A stretch of DNA of 64,000 bases, taken from Stappia indica. GTDB taxonomy: Bacteria; Pseudomonadota; Alphaproteobacteria; Rhizobiales; Stappiaceae. The stretch lies in assembly GCF_020177335.1 (NCBI RefSeq), contig NZ_JAIVMG010000016.1:1-64000 (forward strand). Direction: 5' to 3'. A model generated the notes under the pieces. That model saw only the letters and a program-made list of their open reading frames with translations. It ran no database searches and was not told where the DNA came from. The stretch's first letter is position 1. Each line of letters begins with the position of its first letter. The translations under genes and the position numbers were made by a program. Positions 36,679 to 45,217 of the stretch are shown in pieces.

Positions 36679-36710
36679 AAGCGGGCGGACCCGGTCCGCC
36701 CGCTTTTTTC
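36679..36710 (+). terminator. Rho-independent terminator after the ClpP-like gene
   Basis: AAGCGGGCGGA (36679-36689) pairs with TCCGCCCGCTT (36695-36705) around CCCGG, followed by six T. An 11-bp GC-rich stem; strong. Confidence 0.95.
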
Positions 36711-36759
36711 GTTTGTGGGTGGCATGGGGGCCGAGACCGCAGGGTCGAGGAGGGAACCG

Positions 36760-37587
36760 ATGAAGTATCTTTCGCTGAGTGGTGTCGAGATGCCGGCGCT
36801 GGGCCTTGGGACCTGGCCGCTGTCCGGCGAGATCTGCCGCGATGTGGTCCGCGCCGCGCTGGAGGGCGGCTGGTGCCACGTGGACACGGCGGCGATGTAT
36901 GACAACGAAAAGGACGTGGGCGCGGGCCTGCGCGCCGCATCGCTACCGCGCGACCGTTTCTTCCTCACCACCAAGGTCTGGCACGACCAACTCGACCCGG
37001 AAAAGATGATCCGGTCCTGCGAGGAGTCCCTTGACCGGCTCGGCCTCGAACATCTCGATCTCTTCCTGATCCACTGGCCCAATCCGGCGGTGCCGCTGAA
37101 CGAGCAGATCGAGGCGCTGCTGGAGTTGCGCGGCCGGGGCTGGACCCGGGCCATCGGCGTGTCGAACTTCACCGCGGCGCTGGTGCGCGAGGCGCAGGAG
37201 CTGGCCGGCGGCACGCTGGCGGTCAATCAGGTGGAATATCACCCGATGCTGTCGCAGCGCAGCGTCAAGGCGGCACTCGATGACGCAGGGATGGCCCTGA
37301 CCGCCTATTCGCCGATCGGCAAGGGCAGTGTCCTGGCCCAGGAGACCCTTCGCGACATCGGCAAGCGCCATGGCAAGAGCGCCGTGCAGGTGAGCCTGCG
37401 CTGGCTGATGCAGCAGGACAATGTGGCGGCGATCCCCAAGACCGCCAATCCGGCGCGGCTGGTGGAGAACGCGGCGATCTTCGACTTCGAACTGACGGAG
37501 GCGGAAATGGCGGCGATCACCGCGCTGGGCAGCGCGGCCGGGCGCGGCATCAACCCCTCCTTCGCCCCGAGGTGGGACGCGGACTGA
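36760..37587 (+). CDS. Aldo/keto reductase
   Basis: NADPH-dependent carbonyl reductase with the TIM-barrel AKR fold, 275 residues. Catalytic tetrad: Asp in HVDTAAMYDNE (with the catalytic Tyr), Lys in LTTKVWHD, His in LFLIHWPNP. The cofactor end has IPKTANPARLVENAAIFDFE. ATG 36760 is preceded by GAGGAGGGAA. Closest in style to 2,5-diketo-D-gluconate reductase-like enzymes, but substrate cannot be assigned. Own transcription unit after a strong terminator. Confidence 0.92.
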   Translation: MKYLSLSGVEMPALGLGTWPLSGEICRDVVRAALEGGWCHVDTAAMYDNEKDVGAGLRAASLPRDRFFLTTKVWHDQLDPEKMIRSCEESLDRLGLEHLDLFLIHWPNPAVPLNEQIEALLELRGRGWTRAIGVSNFTAALVREAQELAGGTLAVNQVEYHPMLSQRSVKAALDDAGMALTAYSPIGKGSVLAQETLRDIGKRHGKSAVQVSLRWLMQQDNVAAIPKTANPARLVENAAIFDFELTEAEMAAITALGSAAGRGINPSFAPRWDAD

Positions 37588-37771
37588 GCTGGTAAGACGA
37601 GGCGGGACGAGACTTTTTGCCCCATCCGGCTACACGATTTCGCGAATGCACCTTGCATGGCGTAGGATTGGACCCAGGTAAGGGGCCGAGTGGTGGCGCA
37701 TGGGCCGCACGCCGGGCCCCGGCGCGGTTCGCGACGGCGGGGCAAATTTGCCGCGCAGGAAGGAACAGGTC

Positions 37772-39019
37772 ATGACCATCAGTGCTTCACTCATTGCCGC
37801 AGAGGTCATGGAATGGCTGCATGGCGATGCTGTGCGCCTGGGCGAGGCGCTCGACCTGGTGGAAGCGCTCGCCGGGCGGTTGAATGCCGCCGGCGTGCCG
37901 GTCGACCGGATCACCACGGGCATTTCGATCCTGCATCCCAATGTGCGGGCGGAAAGCGTGTTGTGGTCGAGCGATGGCGAGCGCGAGATGCGCAGCTTCC
38001 GCGAGACGCCGGAGAATGAGATTGCCTATGAGCACAGCCCGCTGAAGGTGGTCTATACGGAGAACCGCAAGGTCCGCATCAATCTGCTGGCGAACGAGCC
38101 GCTGCCCGCCTATGGCGTCGTGGAAGACCTTCAGACCGGCCGCTACACCGATTACGTGGCGCTGCCGATGCCGTTTTCCGACGGCTCGATCAAGGGCGTC
38201 ACCTTTGCCACCCGCCATCCTGAGGGCTTTACCAGCGCGCAGATCTCGCTGTTCGAGGCGCTGGCCCGGCCGCTGGGGCTCCTGTGCGAATTGCAGACCT
38301 TGAAGCGCACGGCGCGGACCCTGCTGGAGACCTATGTGGGCCGGCGCGCCGGCCGCCGGGTGCTGGAAGGCACGATCAAGCGCGGCGATGGCGAAACCAT
38401 TTCGGCGGTGGTCGGCTTTACCGATCTGCGTGGTTTCACCCGCCTGTCCAACGAGTTGCCGGGCAAGAAGCTGATCGGCCTGCTCAACGCCTATTTCAGC
38501 GCGGTGACCGAGGCGGTCGAGGCGCATGGCGGCGAGGTGTTGAAGTTCATCGGCGACGAGGTGATGACCGTCTTCCCCTATGGCTGCGAGGAGACGGCCC
38601 GTGCCGCCGCCCGCCGGGCGTTGCTGGCCGCGCGCGACGCGGTGCAGACCATCCGGACGATCAACCGGCAATGCTGCGACGCCTCTTCCCCCGAATTGCG
38701 GGTCGGCATCGCCCTGCACGCCGGCGATGTATTCTTCGGCAATGTGGGCGGCAAGTCCCGGCTCGATTTCACGGTGGTCGGCCCGGTGGTCAATCTGGCG
38801 GCGCGGCTGGCCGGGCTGACCCGCGAGCTGAAGCAGGACATCCTCGTTTCGGAGCAGATCGCCGAGATCATGGGCTGCCGTCACGGCCTGCTGGGGTCGT
38901 ATCAGCTCAAGGGCTTCGATGAGCCGACGCTGGTGTTCACACCGCCGTTGGCGGCGATTGGCGGCGATGGAAACTGGTGCGCCGACGCGGCGATGGATTT
39001 GGCCTTGGACACGAACTGA
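37772..39019 (+). CDS. Class III adenylate/guanylate cyclase with N-terminal sensor-like domain
   Basis: A 415-residue soluble cyclase. The first about 200 residues (GDAVRLGEALDLVEALAGRL and later FSDGSIKGVTFATRHPEGFT) look like a GAF-type ligand domain; the catalytic part has metal Asp in VVGFTDLRGFTRLS, the second in KFIGDEVMTVFP, and the transition-state pair in VVGPVVNLAARLAGL. ATG 37772 follows AGGAAGGAAC. Its last 118 nt overlap the 3' end of the convergent DUF599 gene. Confidence 0.9.
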   Translation: MTISASLIAAEVMEWLHGDAVRLGEALDLVEALAGRLNAAGVPVDRITTGISILHPNVRAESVLWSSDGEREMRSFRETPENEIAYEHSPLKVVYTENRKVRINLLANEPLPAYGVVEDLQTGRYTDYVALPMPFSDGSIKGVTFATRHPEGFTSAQISLFEALARPLGLLCELQTLKRTARTLLETYVGRRAGRRVLEGTIKRGDGETISAVVGFTDLRGFTRLSNELPGKKLIGLLNAYFSAVTEAVEAHGGEVLKFIGDEVMTVFPYGCEETARAAARRALLAARDAVQTIRTINRQCCDASSPELRVGIALHAGDVFFGNVGGKSRLDFTVVGPVVNLAARLAGLTRELKQDILVSEQIAEIMGCRHGLLGSYQLKGFDEPTLVFTPPLAAIGGDGNWCADAAMDLALDTN

Positions 39020-39663
39020 CGGCGGATCAGCACGAACAGCACGAACAGGGTGGTGAGCGCGAACAGGCGCGGGTCGGCGAACCAGCCCAGATAGCCGATG
39101 GAGAAGAAGAAGGCGCGCTGTCCCCGGTTGAAATGGCGCCCGGCCAGCACGTTCATTTCGCCGGCCTCGATGGCGAAGGTGCGGATCTCCTCGTCGGACA
39201 TCTCATCGCCGCGATCGGGCACCGCGCCCATCAGGATGGTCGCGTAGTTGAACAGCCGATAGGCCCAGCCGAACTTGAAAAAAGCATAGGCGTAGATCAG
39301 CGCCAGCCCGATCACCTTCAGCTCCCAGGCCGCCGGGCTGTCGGCACTGTTCACGCCGAGATCCGACAACAAGTTGAACACTGCTTCGCGCGACGTGAGC
39401 AGGGCGAAGCAGCCGCCGATCGCCAGAAGCGAGGTGGAGGCGAAGAACGCGGTTCCCTGCTGCAGGCCGCTGGCAATCCCCACATCCATGATCCGCACCG
39501 CGCGCCGGCTCATGCTGGTCATCCAGCCACGCCGGTGGCGTTCCATCAGATGGGACAGGGTGTGATTGCGCAGCGGCGTCAGCTCCACCGCGATGTTGAA
39601 GGCGATCCAGGCGGAGAGGAACCAGCCAAGGGCGAGAATGTCCATCGTGGAAAGGATCGTCAT
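38902..39663 (-). CDS. DUF599 family membrane protein
   Basis: Integral membrane protein of 253 residues, start MTILSTMDILALGWFLSAWI at 39663. About four or five helices: residues 8-27, 72-92, 117-148 and 195-225. The conserved TPLRNHTLSHLMERHRRGWM and AGEMNVLAGRHFNRGQRAFF mark DUF599. Function unknown. The final 40 codons are antisense to the cyclase gene and encode a tail rich in Ala, Ser and Pro after the last helix. Confidence 0.88.
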   Translation of the reverse strand: MTILSTMDILALGWFLSAWIAFNIAVELTPLRNHTLSHLMERHRRGWMTSMSRRAVRIMDVGIASGLQQGTAFFASTSLLAIGGCFALLTSREAVFNLLSDLGVNSADSPAAWELKVIGLALIYAYAFFKFGWAYRLFNYATILMGAVPDRGDEMSDEEIRTFAIEAGEMNVLAGRHFNRGQRAFFFSIGYLGWFADPRLFALTTLFVLFVLIRRQFVSKAKSIAASAHQFPSPPIAANGGVNTSVGSSKPLS

Positions 39664-39943
39664 GGGGCGCCTTCTTCCGGGGCGGCCAAATGCCGCGCGG
39701 CGCGAAGCATGCCGGTCCGCCCGGCGCCAATCAAGCCTGCGTGGGGCAAGATGGCGCTTTGCCTGGGGATGTGGGAGCGCAGGCGCTGGCTGCACCCGCC
39801 GGATCCGGGATATGCATGACGCGCACGGCAGGTGCGCCGGAAATAGTCCTTGCCTAAATGTTGCCAAATCGTTAAATCACCGCCCGACCGAACACGGCAT
39901 GTGGCTGGGGCCTTTGCCGCCTTCCTTCGGACAAAGGATTTTC
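39664..39943. other. Divergent spacer DUF599 / 44-residue protein
   Basis: 280 bp with no credible gene apart from leader sequence. The AT-rich part around 39850-39890 (TTGCCTAAATGTTGCCAAATCGTTAAATC) is the likely promoter for the small plus-strand gene; no clear -35/-10 pair could be fixed. Confidence 0.4.
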
Positions 39944-40078
39944 ATGGACGAAAACATTCAAAAGTCCTGCTGGGGTGTCACGGCGTGGGCCGTGGTTCTG
40001 GCAGGCGGGGCCTTGGCGTTGCTCTATGTCTTCGGCAGCTCCGATGTGACCCAGACGGCAGTGGTCGCGATTCAGTAG
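39944..40078 (+). CDS. 44-residue single-helix membrane protein
   Basis: Tiny open frame with gene-like signals: AAGGA at 39934-39938 five nt before the ATG, a stop, and a strong terminator 36 nt later. The product starts MDENIQKSCWGVTAWAVVLA and has one membrane helix (about residues 12-31) followed by a short polar tail. The cytosolic N-terminus carries one Cys. No family is recognised. Such proteins often modulate a larger membrane complex. Confidence 0.65.
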   Translation: MDENIQKSCWGVTAWAVVLAGGALALLYVFGSSDVTQTAVVAIQ

Positions 40079-40114
40079 ACGCGACCGGCCATTGGGCTTC
40101 AGAACTGGCTTCAG

Positions 40115-40146
40115 AAAAAGGGCGTGGCGGTGGCCGCGCCCTTTTT
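40115..40146 (+). terminator. Rho-independent terminator after the 44-residue gene
   Basis: AAAAAGGGCG (40115-40124) pairs perfectly with CGCCCTTTTT (40137-40146); loop of 12 nt. The T run is within the 3' arm. Confidence 0.9.
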
Positions 40147-40311
40147 GCGTTCAGGCGCCCGCTTCTGTCGGGGGGGCGTCCCGGAGGTGTCTGCCGGCGC
40201 TGTTGCGGCCATGGTTTGTAGCTTGTCTTTGCCGGCGGCGGCGGCGACACTCTCGGCCGGTAGGACGGTTCCCGAACAGGGGAGCGAGACAGGTGAAGGG
40301 GAGGCAGGAGT

Positions 40312-40716
40312 TTGTCCGCACAGATCCGCAAGGGGTACAAGGCGCTGGTCGATGAGGCCAATGCGGCGATTGAAACGCTCGGGGTCGAGGCAGCCATCGC
40401 GCTGACGGGGGATCCTGGCACGGTGCTGGTGGACATCCGCGACATTCGCGAGCTGGAGCGGGAAGGGCGGGTGCCTGGCGCCGTACATGCGCCGCGCGGC
40501 ATGCTGGAGTTCTGGGTTGATCCGGACAGTCCGTATTTCAAGCCGGTGTTTGGCGAGGACAAGCGCTTCGTTTTTTTCTGTGCCGCCGGATGGCGTTCGG
40601 CGCTGGCCACCAAGACGGTGCAGGACATGGGGCTGGCTCCGGTCGCGCATATCGAGGGCGGTTTCGGCGCCTGGAAGGCGGCGGGCGGTCCGGTCGAGGG
40701 CGGCAACGCCCGCTGA
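40312..40716 (+). CDS. Rhodanese-like domain protein
   Basis: Single rhodanese domain of 134 residues. The VLVDIRDIRELEREGRVPGA segment (about 38-57) and the active-site loop FFCAAGWRSALA with catalytic Cys at about residue 90 are clear; GGFGAWKAAGGPV closes the fold. Start is TTG 40312 with AAGGGGAGG 8 nt upstream; no ATG fits. It probably carries persulfide sulfur; partner unknown. The GST gene begins 55 nt later. Confidence 0.9.
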   Translation: MSAQIRKGYKALVDEANAAIETLGVEAAIALTGDPGTVLVDIRDIRELEREGRVPGAVHAPRGMLEFWVDPDSPYFKPVFGEDKRFVFFCAAGWRSALATKTVQDMGLAPVAHIEGGFGAWKAAGGPVEGGNAR

Positions 40717-40771
40717 GCCGAGCGGCCGTTTGCTTTTTTCCTGTTCCTTTTCGAGACAGATGGGGGGTTCG

Positions 40772-41419
40772 ATGAAACTGGTGATTGGCAACAAGACCTA
40801 TTCTTCCTGGTCACTCAGGGCCTGGCTTGCGGCGCGCCTGACCGGTGCGCCCTTCGAGGAGGTTCTGGTGCTGCTGGACACGCCGGAGTTCCCTGAGAAG
40901 GTGCGGGAGGCCTCGCCGGCCGGCCGGGTGCCGGTGCTGATCGACGGCGACATCACCGTCTGGGATTCCCTTGCCATCATCGAGTATCTGGCGGAGCGCT
41001 TTCCCGAGGCGGGCCTGTGGCCGGCGGACCGGGCGGCGCGCGCCCATGCCCGCTCGATCTGCGCAGAGTTCCATTCCGGCTTCTTCGACCTGCGTGGCAA
41101 CTACCCGATGAACCTGCGCCGCAGCCCGGCACCGCACCCCAGAGCGCCGGATGCGAGCAAGGATATCGCCCGGATCCGCGAGATCTGGCGCGGCTGCCGG
41201 GCGGCGCATGGCGCGCGCGGGGCCTATCTCTTCGGCGCCTTTTCCGCCGCCGATTGCTTCTACGCGCCGGTGGTGAGCCGCTTTCTCACCTACCGGCTGC
41301 CGCTGGGGGATGTGGAGCGGGCCTATGCCGAGGCGGTGATGGCGCATCCGCTCATGCGGCAATGGTGTGAGGATGCGGCCGGGGAGAGTTGGGTCGTGAC
41401 AGCGGATGAGGTTTCCTGA
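40772..41419 (+). CDS. Glutathione S-transferase family protein
   Basis: A 215-residue GST with thioredoxin-like N-domain and helical C-domain. Tyr/Ser residues of KTYSSWSLRAWLA (about 8-20) are at the catalytic position, and the glutathione-binding GRVPVLIDGDITVWDSLAII (about 50-69) with cis-Pro is present. The C-domain shows FGAFSAADCFYAPVVSRF. Physiological substrate unknown. It ends 42 nt before the LiuR-type operator, so it is unlikely to belong to the carboxylase transcript. Confidence 0.92.
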   Translation: MKLVIGNKTYSSWSLRAWLAARLTGAPFEEVLVLLDTPEFPEKVREASPAGRVPVLIDGDITVWDSLAIIEYLAERFPEAGLWPADRAARAHARSICAEFHSGFFDLRGNYPMNLRRSPAPHPRAPDASKDIARIREIWRGCRAAHGARGAYLFGAFSAADCFYAPVVSRFLTYRLPLGDVERAYAEAVMAHPLMRQWCEDAAGESWVVTADEVS

Positions 41420-41461
41420 TTTTCGTATGCTTCTGATTTTGAATAGGAAATAAGATTATAT

Positions 41462-41481
41462 TGACTGGTACGTAAACGTCA
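41462..41481 (+). promoter_or_regulatory. LiuR-type operator upstream of the carboxylase genes
   Basis: TGACTGGTACGTAAACGTCA, palindromic as TGAC-N3-TACGTA-N3-GTCA. It differs from the box at 32641-32660 by one base and is preceded by the same ATTATAT. It lies 76 nt before the GTG of the carboxyltransferase gene. Confidence 0.85.
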
Positions 41482-41557
41482 TTCAATGTCCCTGTCACTT
41501 GTCGGGACAGGGGCCTTGAGGCCTTGGGACCTTGAATGCGATCGGGGGAAGAAGCAC

Positions 41558-43165
41558 GTGGCGATCCTGCGCAGCAGTTTGACATCGCATGATCCGGATC
41601 AGGAGGCGAACCGCGCCGCTTGGGCGGAGTTGCGCTCCGATCTTGAGGAAAAGCGTCGGACCGCCGCCGCTGGCGGGTCGGAGCGTGCCCGTGAGCGGCA
41701 TCTGAAGCGCGGCAAGCTGTTGCCGCGCGAGCGCGTTGCCCGGCTGCTCGATCCGGGCAGTCCCTTCCTGGAGATCGGCGGGCTCGCGGCGCATGGCATG
41801 TATGACGATGCGATCCATGGCGCGGGCCTGATCGTCGGCATCGGCCGGGTGTCGGGGCGCGACTGCATGATCGTGTGCAACGATGCGACCATCAAGGGCG
41901 GCACCTATTATCCGCTGACGGTGAAGAAGCATCTGCGGGCGCAGGAAATCGCCATGGAGAACCGGCTGCCCTGCATCTACCTGGTGGATTCGGGCGGCGC
42001 CAACCTGCCGAACCAGACCGACGTCTTTCCCGACCGGGACCATTTCGGGCGGATCTTCTTCAACCAGGCGACCATGTCGTCGATGGGCATTCCGCAGATC
42101 GCGGTGGTGATGGGCTCCTGCACGGCGGGCGGCGCCTATGTGCCGGCCATGTCGGATGAGACCATCATCGTTCGCCGTCAGGGCACGATCTTCCTGGCCG
42201 GCCCGCCGCTGGTGAAGGCGGCGACCGGCGAGGAGGTGTCGGCCGAGGACCTGGGCGGGGCCGAGGTGCATGCCAAGGTGTCCGGCGTTGCCGATCACTA
42301 CGCCATCGACGACGATCAGGCGCTGGCCCAGGCCCGGCGCATCGTCGCCAATCTCAACACCGTCAAGGCAGCGGATATCGCCCTTGCCGAACCGCGCGCG
42401 CCTCTGCTCGACCCGTCCGAGCTGGACCGGGTGGTGCCGGTGGACCTGCGCAAGCAGTATGACATTCGCGAGGTGATCGGCCGGCTGGTGGACGGCTCGG
42501 AGCTGGACGAGTTCAAGGCGACCTATGGCACGACCCTGGTCACCGGCTTTGCCCGCATTCACGGCATTCCGGTCGGGGTGATCGCCAACAACGGCATCCT
42601 GTTCTCCGAATCCGCCATGAAGGGCGCGCATTTCGTCGAGCTGTGCTGCCAGCGGCGGATCCCGCTCCTGTTCCTGCAGAACATCACCGGCTTCATGGTC
42701 GGGCGCGATTACGAGGCTGGCGGCATCGCCAAGGACGGGGCCAAGCTGGTGACGGCGGTGGCCTGCGCCAAGGTGCCGAAGATCACCGTCATCGTCGGCG
42801 GCTCCTATGGCGCGGGCAACTATGGCATGTGCGGGCGCGCCTACGGGCCGCGTTTCCTGTTCATGTGGCCCAACGCGCGCATCTCGGTGATGGGCGGCGA
42901 GCAGGCGGCCAGCGTGCTGGCGACGGTGAAGCGCGACAACATCGAGGCCGATGGCGGAAGCTGGAGCGCGGAGGAGGAGGATGCCTTCAAGGCGCCGATC
43001 CGGGCGAAATACGAGGCGGAGGGGCATCCCTACCATGCCTCGGCGCGGCTATGGGACGATGGCATCATCCTGCCGTCGGAAACCCGGCGGGTGCTCGGGC
43101 TTGCCTTCTCGGCAACCCTGAACGCGCCGATCCCGGAGACCCGCTTCGGCGTGTTCCGGATGTAA
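41558..43165 (+). CDS. liuB: 3-Methylcrotonyl-CoA carboxylase, carboxyltransferase subunit
   Basis: Beta subunit of methylcrotonyl-CoA carboxylase, which makes 3-methylglutaconyl-CoA in leucine degradation. GTG 41558 gives 535 residues, family length ([20 protein letters not shown]), with GGGGGAAG upstream; the frame is open to 41486. Acyl-CoA carboxyltransferase features: [38 protein letters not shown], the acyl-CoA oxyanion region [16 protein letters not shown] (about 209-224) and the biotin-site [16 protein letters not shown] (about 433-448). The [16 protein letters not shown] motif favours methylcrotonyl- over propionyl-CoA carboxylase. Confidence 0.94.
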   Translation: MAILRSSLTSHDPDQEANRAAWAELRSDLEEKRRTAAAGGSERARERHLKRGKLLPRERVARLLDPGSPFLEIGGLAAHGMYDDAIHGAGLIVGIGRVSGRDCMIVCNDATIKGGTYYPLTVKKHLRAQEIAMENRLPCIYLVDSGGANLPNQTDVFPDRDHFGRIFFNQATMSSMGIPQIAVVMGSCTAGGAYVPAMSDETIIVRRQGTIFLAGPPLVKAATGEEVSAEDLGGAEVHAKVSGVADHYAIDDDQALAQARRIVANLNTVKAADIALAEPRAPLLDPSELDRVVPVDLRKQYDIREVIGRLVDGSELDEFKATYGTTLVTGFARIHGIPVGVIANNGILFSESAMKGAHFVELCCQRRIPLLFLQNITGFMVGRDYEAGGIAKDGAKLVTAVACAKVPKITVIVGGSYGAGNYGMCGRAYGPRFLFMWPNARISVMGGEQAASVLATVKRDNIEADGGSWSAEEEDAFKAPIRAKYEAEGHPYHASARLWDDGIILPSETRRVLGLAFSATLNAPIPETRFGVFRM

Positions 43166-43249
43166 TCGCGTGCACCCGGCGGGACCTGCCGGGTGACGGC
43201 CCTTCCTGCTCGACTGCCCATGACTTCGACCCAATACGAGGACCCTCCC

Positions 43250-45202
43250 ATGCTCGACTCGGTGCTGATCGCCAATCGCGGGGAGATTGCCTGCCGGATC
43301 ATCAAGACCGCGCGGCGTCTCGGACTGAGGACCATTGCCGTTTATTCCGATGCCGACCGCCAGGCACTGCATGTGCGGATGGCGGACGAGGCGGTGCATA
43401 TCGGTCCGGCGCCAAGCGCGGAGAGCTATCTGGTCGGCGAGCGCATTCTGGCGGCGGCGAAGGTCACCGGCGCGGCGGCGATCCATCCGGGCTACGGCTT
43501 CCTGTCGGAAAACGCGGATTTCGCCGAGGCCTGTGCCAAGGCCGGCATCGTCTTCATCGGCCCTTCGGCCAATGCGATCCGGGCGATGGGCCTGAAGGAC
43601 GGCGCCAAGACCCTGATGGAAGGGGCCGGGGTTCCGGTGGTGCCGGGCTATCACGGCGAGAAGCAGGATCCGGAGTTCCTCAAGCGCAAGGCCTATGAGA
43701 TCGGCTATCCGGTGCTGATCAAGGCGGTGGCCGGCGGCGGCGGCAAGGGCATGCGCCGGGTCGACAAGGCAATCGACTTCGAGGCGGCGCTGGCCTCGGC
43801 CCGGCGCGAGGCGCAATCGGCCTTCGGCGATCCGCGCGTCTTGATCGAGAAATTCATCCTCAATCCGCGCCATGTGGAGATCCAGGTCTTCGGCGATGGC
43901 AAGGGCGAGGCGGTGCATCTGTTCGAGCGCGACTGCTCGGCCCAGCGGCGCCATCAGAAGGTGCTGGAGGAAGCGCCGGCCCCCGGCATGAGCGCGGAAA
44001 CCCGCGCGGCGATGGGCGCGGCGGCGGTGGCGGCGGCCAAGGCGGTCAACTATGGCGGCGCCGGCACGGTCGAGTTCATCGCCGACGGCTCCGGCCCGCT
44101 GCGGCCGGACGGTTTCTGGTTCATGGAAATGAACACCCGGCTGCAGGTGGAGCATCCGGTGACGGAGCTGGTCACCGGTGTCGATCTGGTGGAATGGCAG
44201 TTGCGGGTGGCCTCCGGTGAAGGGTTGCCGCTGGCGCAGGAGGAGATCCGGCTTGCCGGCCATGCCATCGAGGCGCGGCTTTACGCGGAGGATCCCGATC
44301 ACGGCTTCCTGCCCTCCACCGGCCGGCTGGAGCTCTTGATGCTGCCCGAGGGGGAGGGCATCCGCATCGACACCGGCGTCGAGGCCGGGGCGGACGTCTC
44401 GCCCCATTACGATCCGATGATCGCCAAGATCATTGCCCATGGCGCCACCCGCGAGGAGGCACTGGAGCGTCTGTCGCGGCAGTTCGGCGTCACCTGGGTC
44501 GCCGGGCCGAAGAGCAATCTGGCGTTCCTCGCGGCGCTGGTGGACCACCCGGAGGTGCGCGCCGGTGGTTTCGACACCGGCCTTGTCGACCGGGATCTGG
44601 ACGGGTTGACCGGCGGCGCGGTTTCAGAGGCGACGATCGCCGCCGCCGTCGCCACGCTGGTCGCCGGGCATACCCCGCATGAGGAGGTGGCGACGGGTTG
44701 GATCGACCCCTTCGCGGAGAACGATGCGTTCCAGTTGTCGGGCCCGCGCGTTTCCGGTCTCAAGGTGACGGTCGATGGTCAGATGCGCGATCTGCCGGTT
44801 CGTTGGCGCGATGGCCGGCCGGTGCCTGACGGACAAGACGGGGACGGGACCGATATTCCCGGCATTGCCGCCTGGTCGGGCGATGCGGTCTGGGCGCTGG
44901 AAGGCGGCCGCGCGGTCAAGGTGGCGCTGGTGGATCAGCTTGCGCGCACCGTGGAGGCGGAAGGCGGCAAGGCCGCGATTCCGGCGCCGATGCATGGCAA
45001 GGTGATTGCCGTATCCGTTGCCGCTGGCGACGCGGTGGAGCGGGGCGACCGGCTCGCCGTGGTGGAGGCGATGAAGATGGAACACGCCATCACCGCGCCG
45101 CGCGACGGGATCGTCGAGGCGGTTCTGGTGGAGGAGGGCGCGCAGGTCGATCAGGGGGCACCGGTGGTGCGCCTGCGCGAAGAGGCGGAGGAGGGTGCGT
45201 AA
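43250..45202 (+). CDS. liuD: 3-Methylcrotonyl-CoA carboxylase, biotin-carboxylase/biotin carrier subunit
   Basis: Alpha subunit, 650 residues. Biotin carboxylase domain (about 1-445) with VLIANRGEIACRIIKTARRL at the N-terminus, the ATP-grasp glycine loop KAVAGGGGKGMR (about 161-172), MNTRLQVEHPVTE; then a BT linker domain; then the biotinyl domain (about 570-645) with EAMKMEH, biotin on Lys609. ATG 43250 has GAGGA 7 nt upstream. It lies 84 nt after the beta subunit. Genes for methylglutaconyl-CoA hydratase and HMG-CoA lyase are not in the window. Confidence 0.94.
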   Translation: MLDSVLIANRGEIACRIIKTARRLGLRTIAVYSDADRQALHVRMADEAVHIGPAPSAESYLVGERILAAAKVTGAAAIHPGYGFLSENADFAEACAKAGIVFIGPSANAIRAMGLKDGAKTLMEGAGVPVVPGYHGEKQDPEFLKRKAYEIGYPVLIKAVAGGGGKGMRRVDKAIDFEAALASARREAQSAFGDPRVLIEKFILNPRHVEIQVFGDGKGEAVHLFERDCSAQRRHQKVLEEAPAPGMSAETRAAMGAAAVAAAKAVNYGGAGTVEFIADGSGPLRPDGFWFMEMNTRLQVEHPVTELVTGVDLVEWQLRVASGEGLPLAQEEIRLAGHAIEARLYAEDPDHGFLPSTGRLELLMLPEGEGIRIDTGVEAGADVSPHYDPMIAKIIAHGATREEALERLSRQFGVTWVAGPKSNLAFLAALVDHPEVRAGGFDTGLVDRDLDGLTGGAVSEATIAAAVATLVAGHTPHEEVATGWIDPFAENDAFQLSGPRVSGLKVTVDGQMRDLPVRWRDGRPVPDGQDGDGTDIPGIAAWSGDAVWALEGGRAVKVALVDQLARTVEAEGGKAAIPAPMHGKVIAVSVAAGDAVERGDRLAVVEAMKMEHAITAPRDGIVEAVLVEEGAQVDQGAPVVRLREEAEEGA

Positions 45203-45217
45203 GGCGTCAGCCGCGTA

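Noticed and set aside
41495-43036. 513-codon antisense frame opposite the carboxyltransferase gene
   Set aside because: The plus-strand protein is full length and unambiguous.
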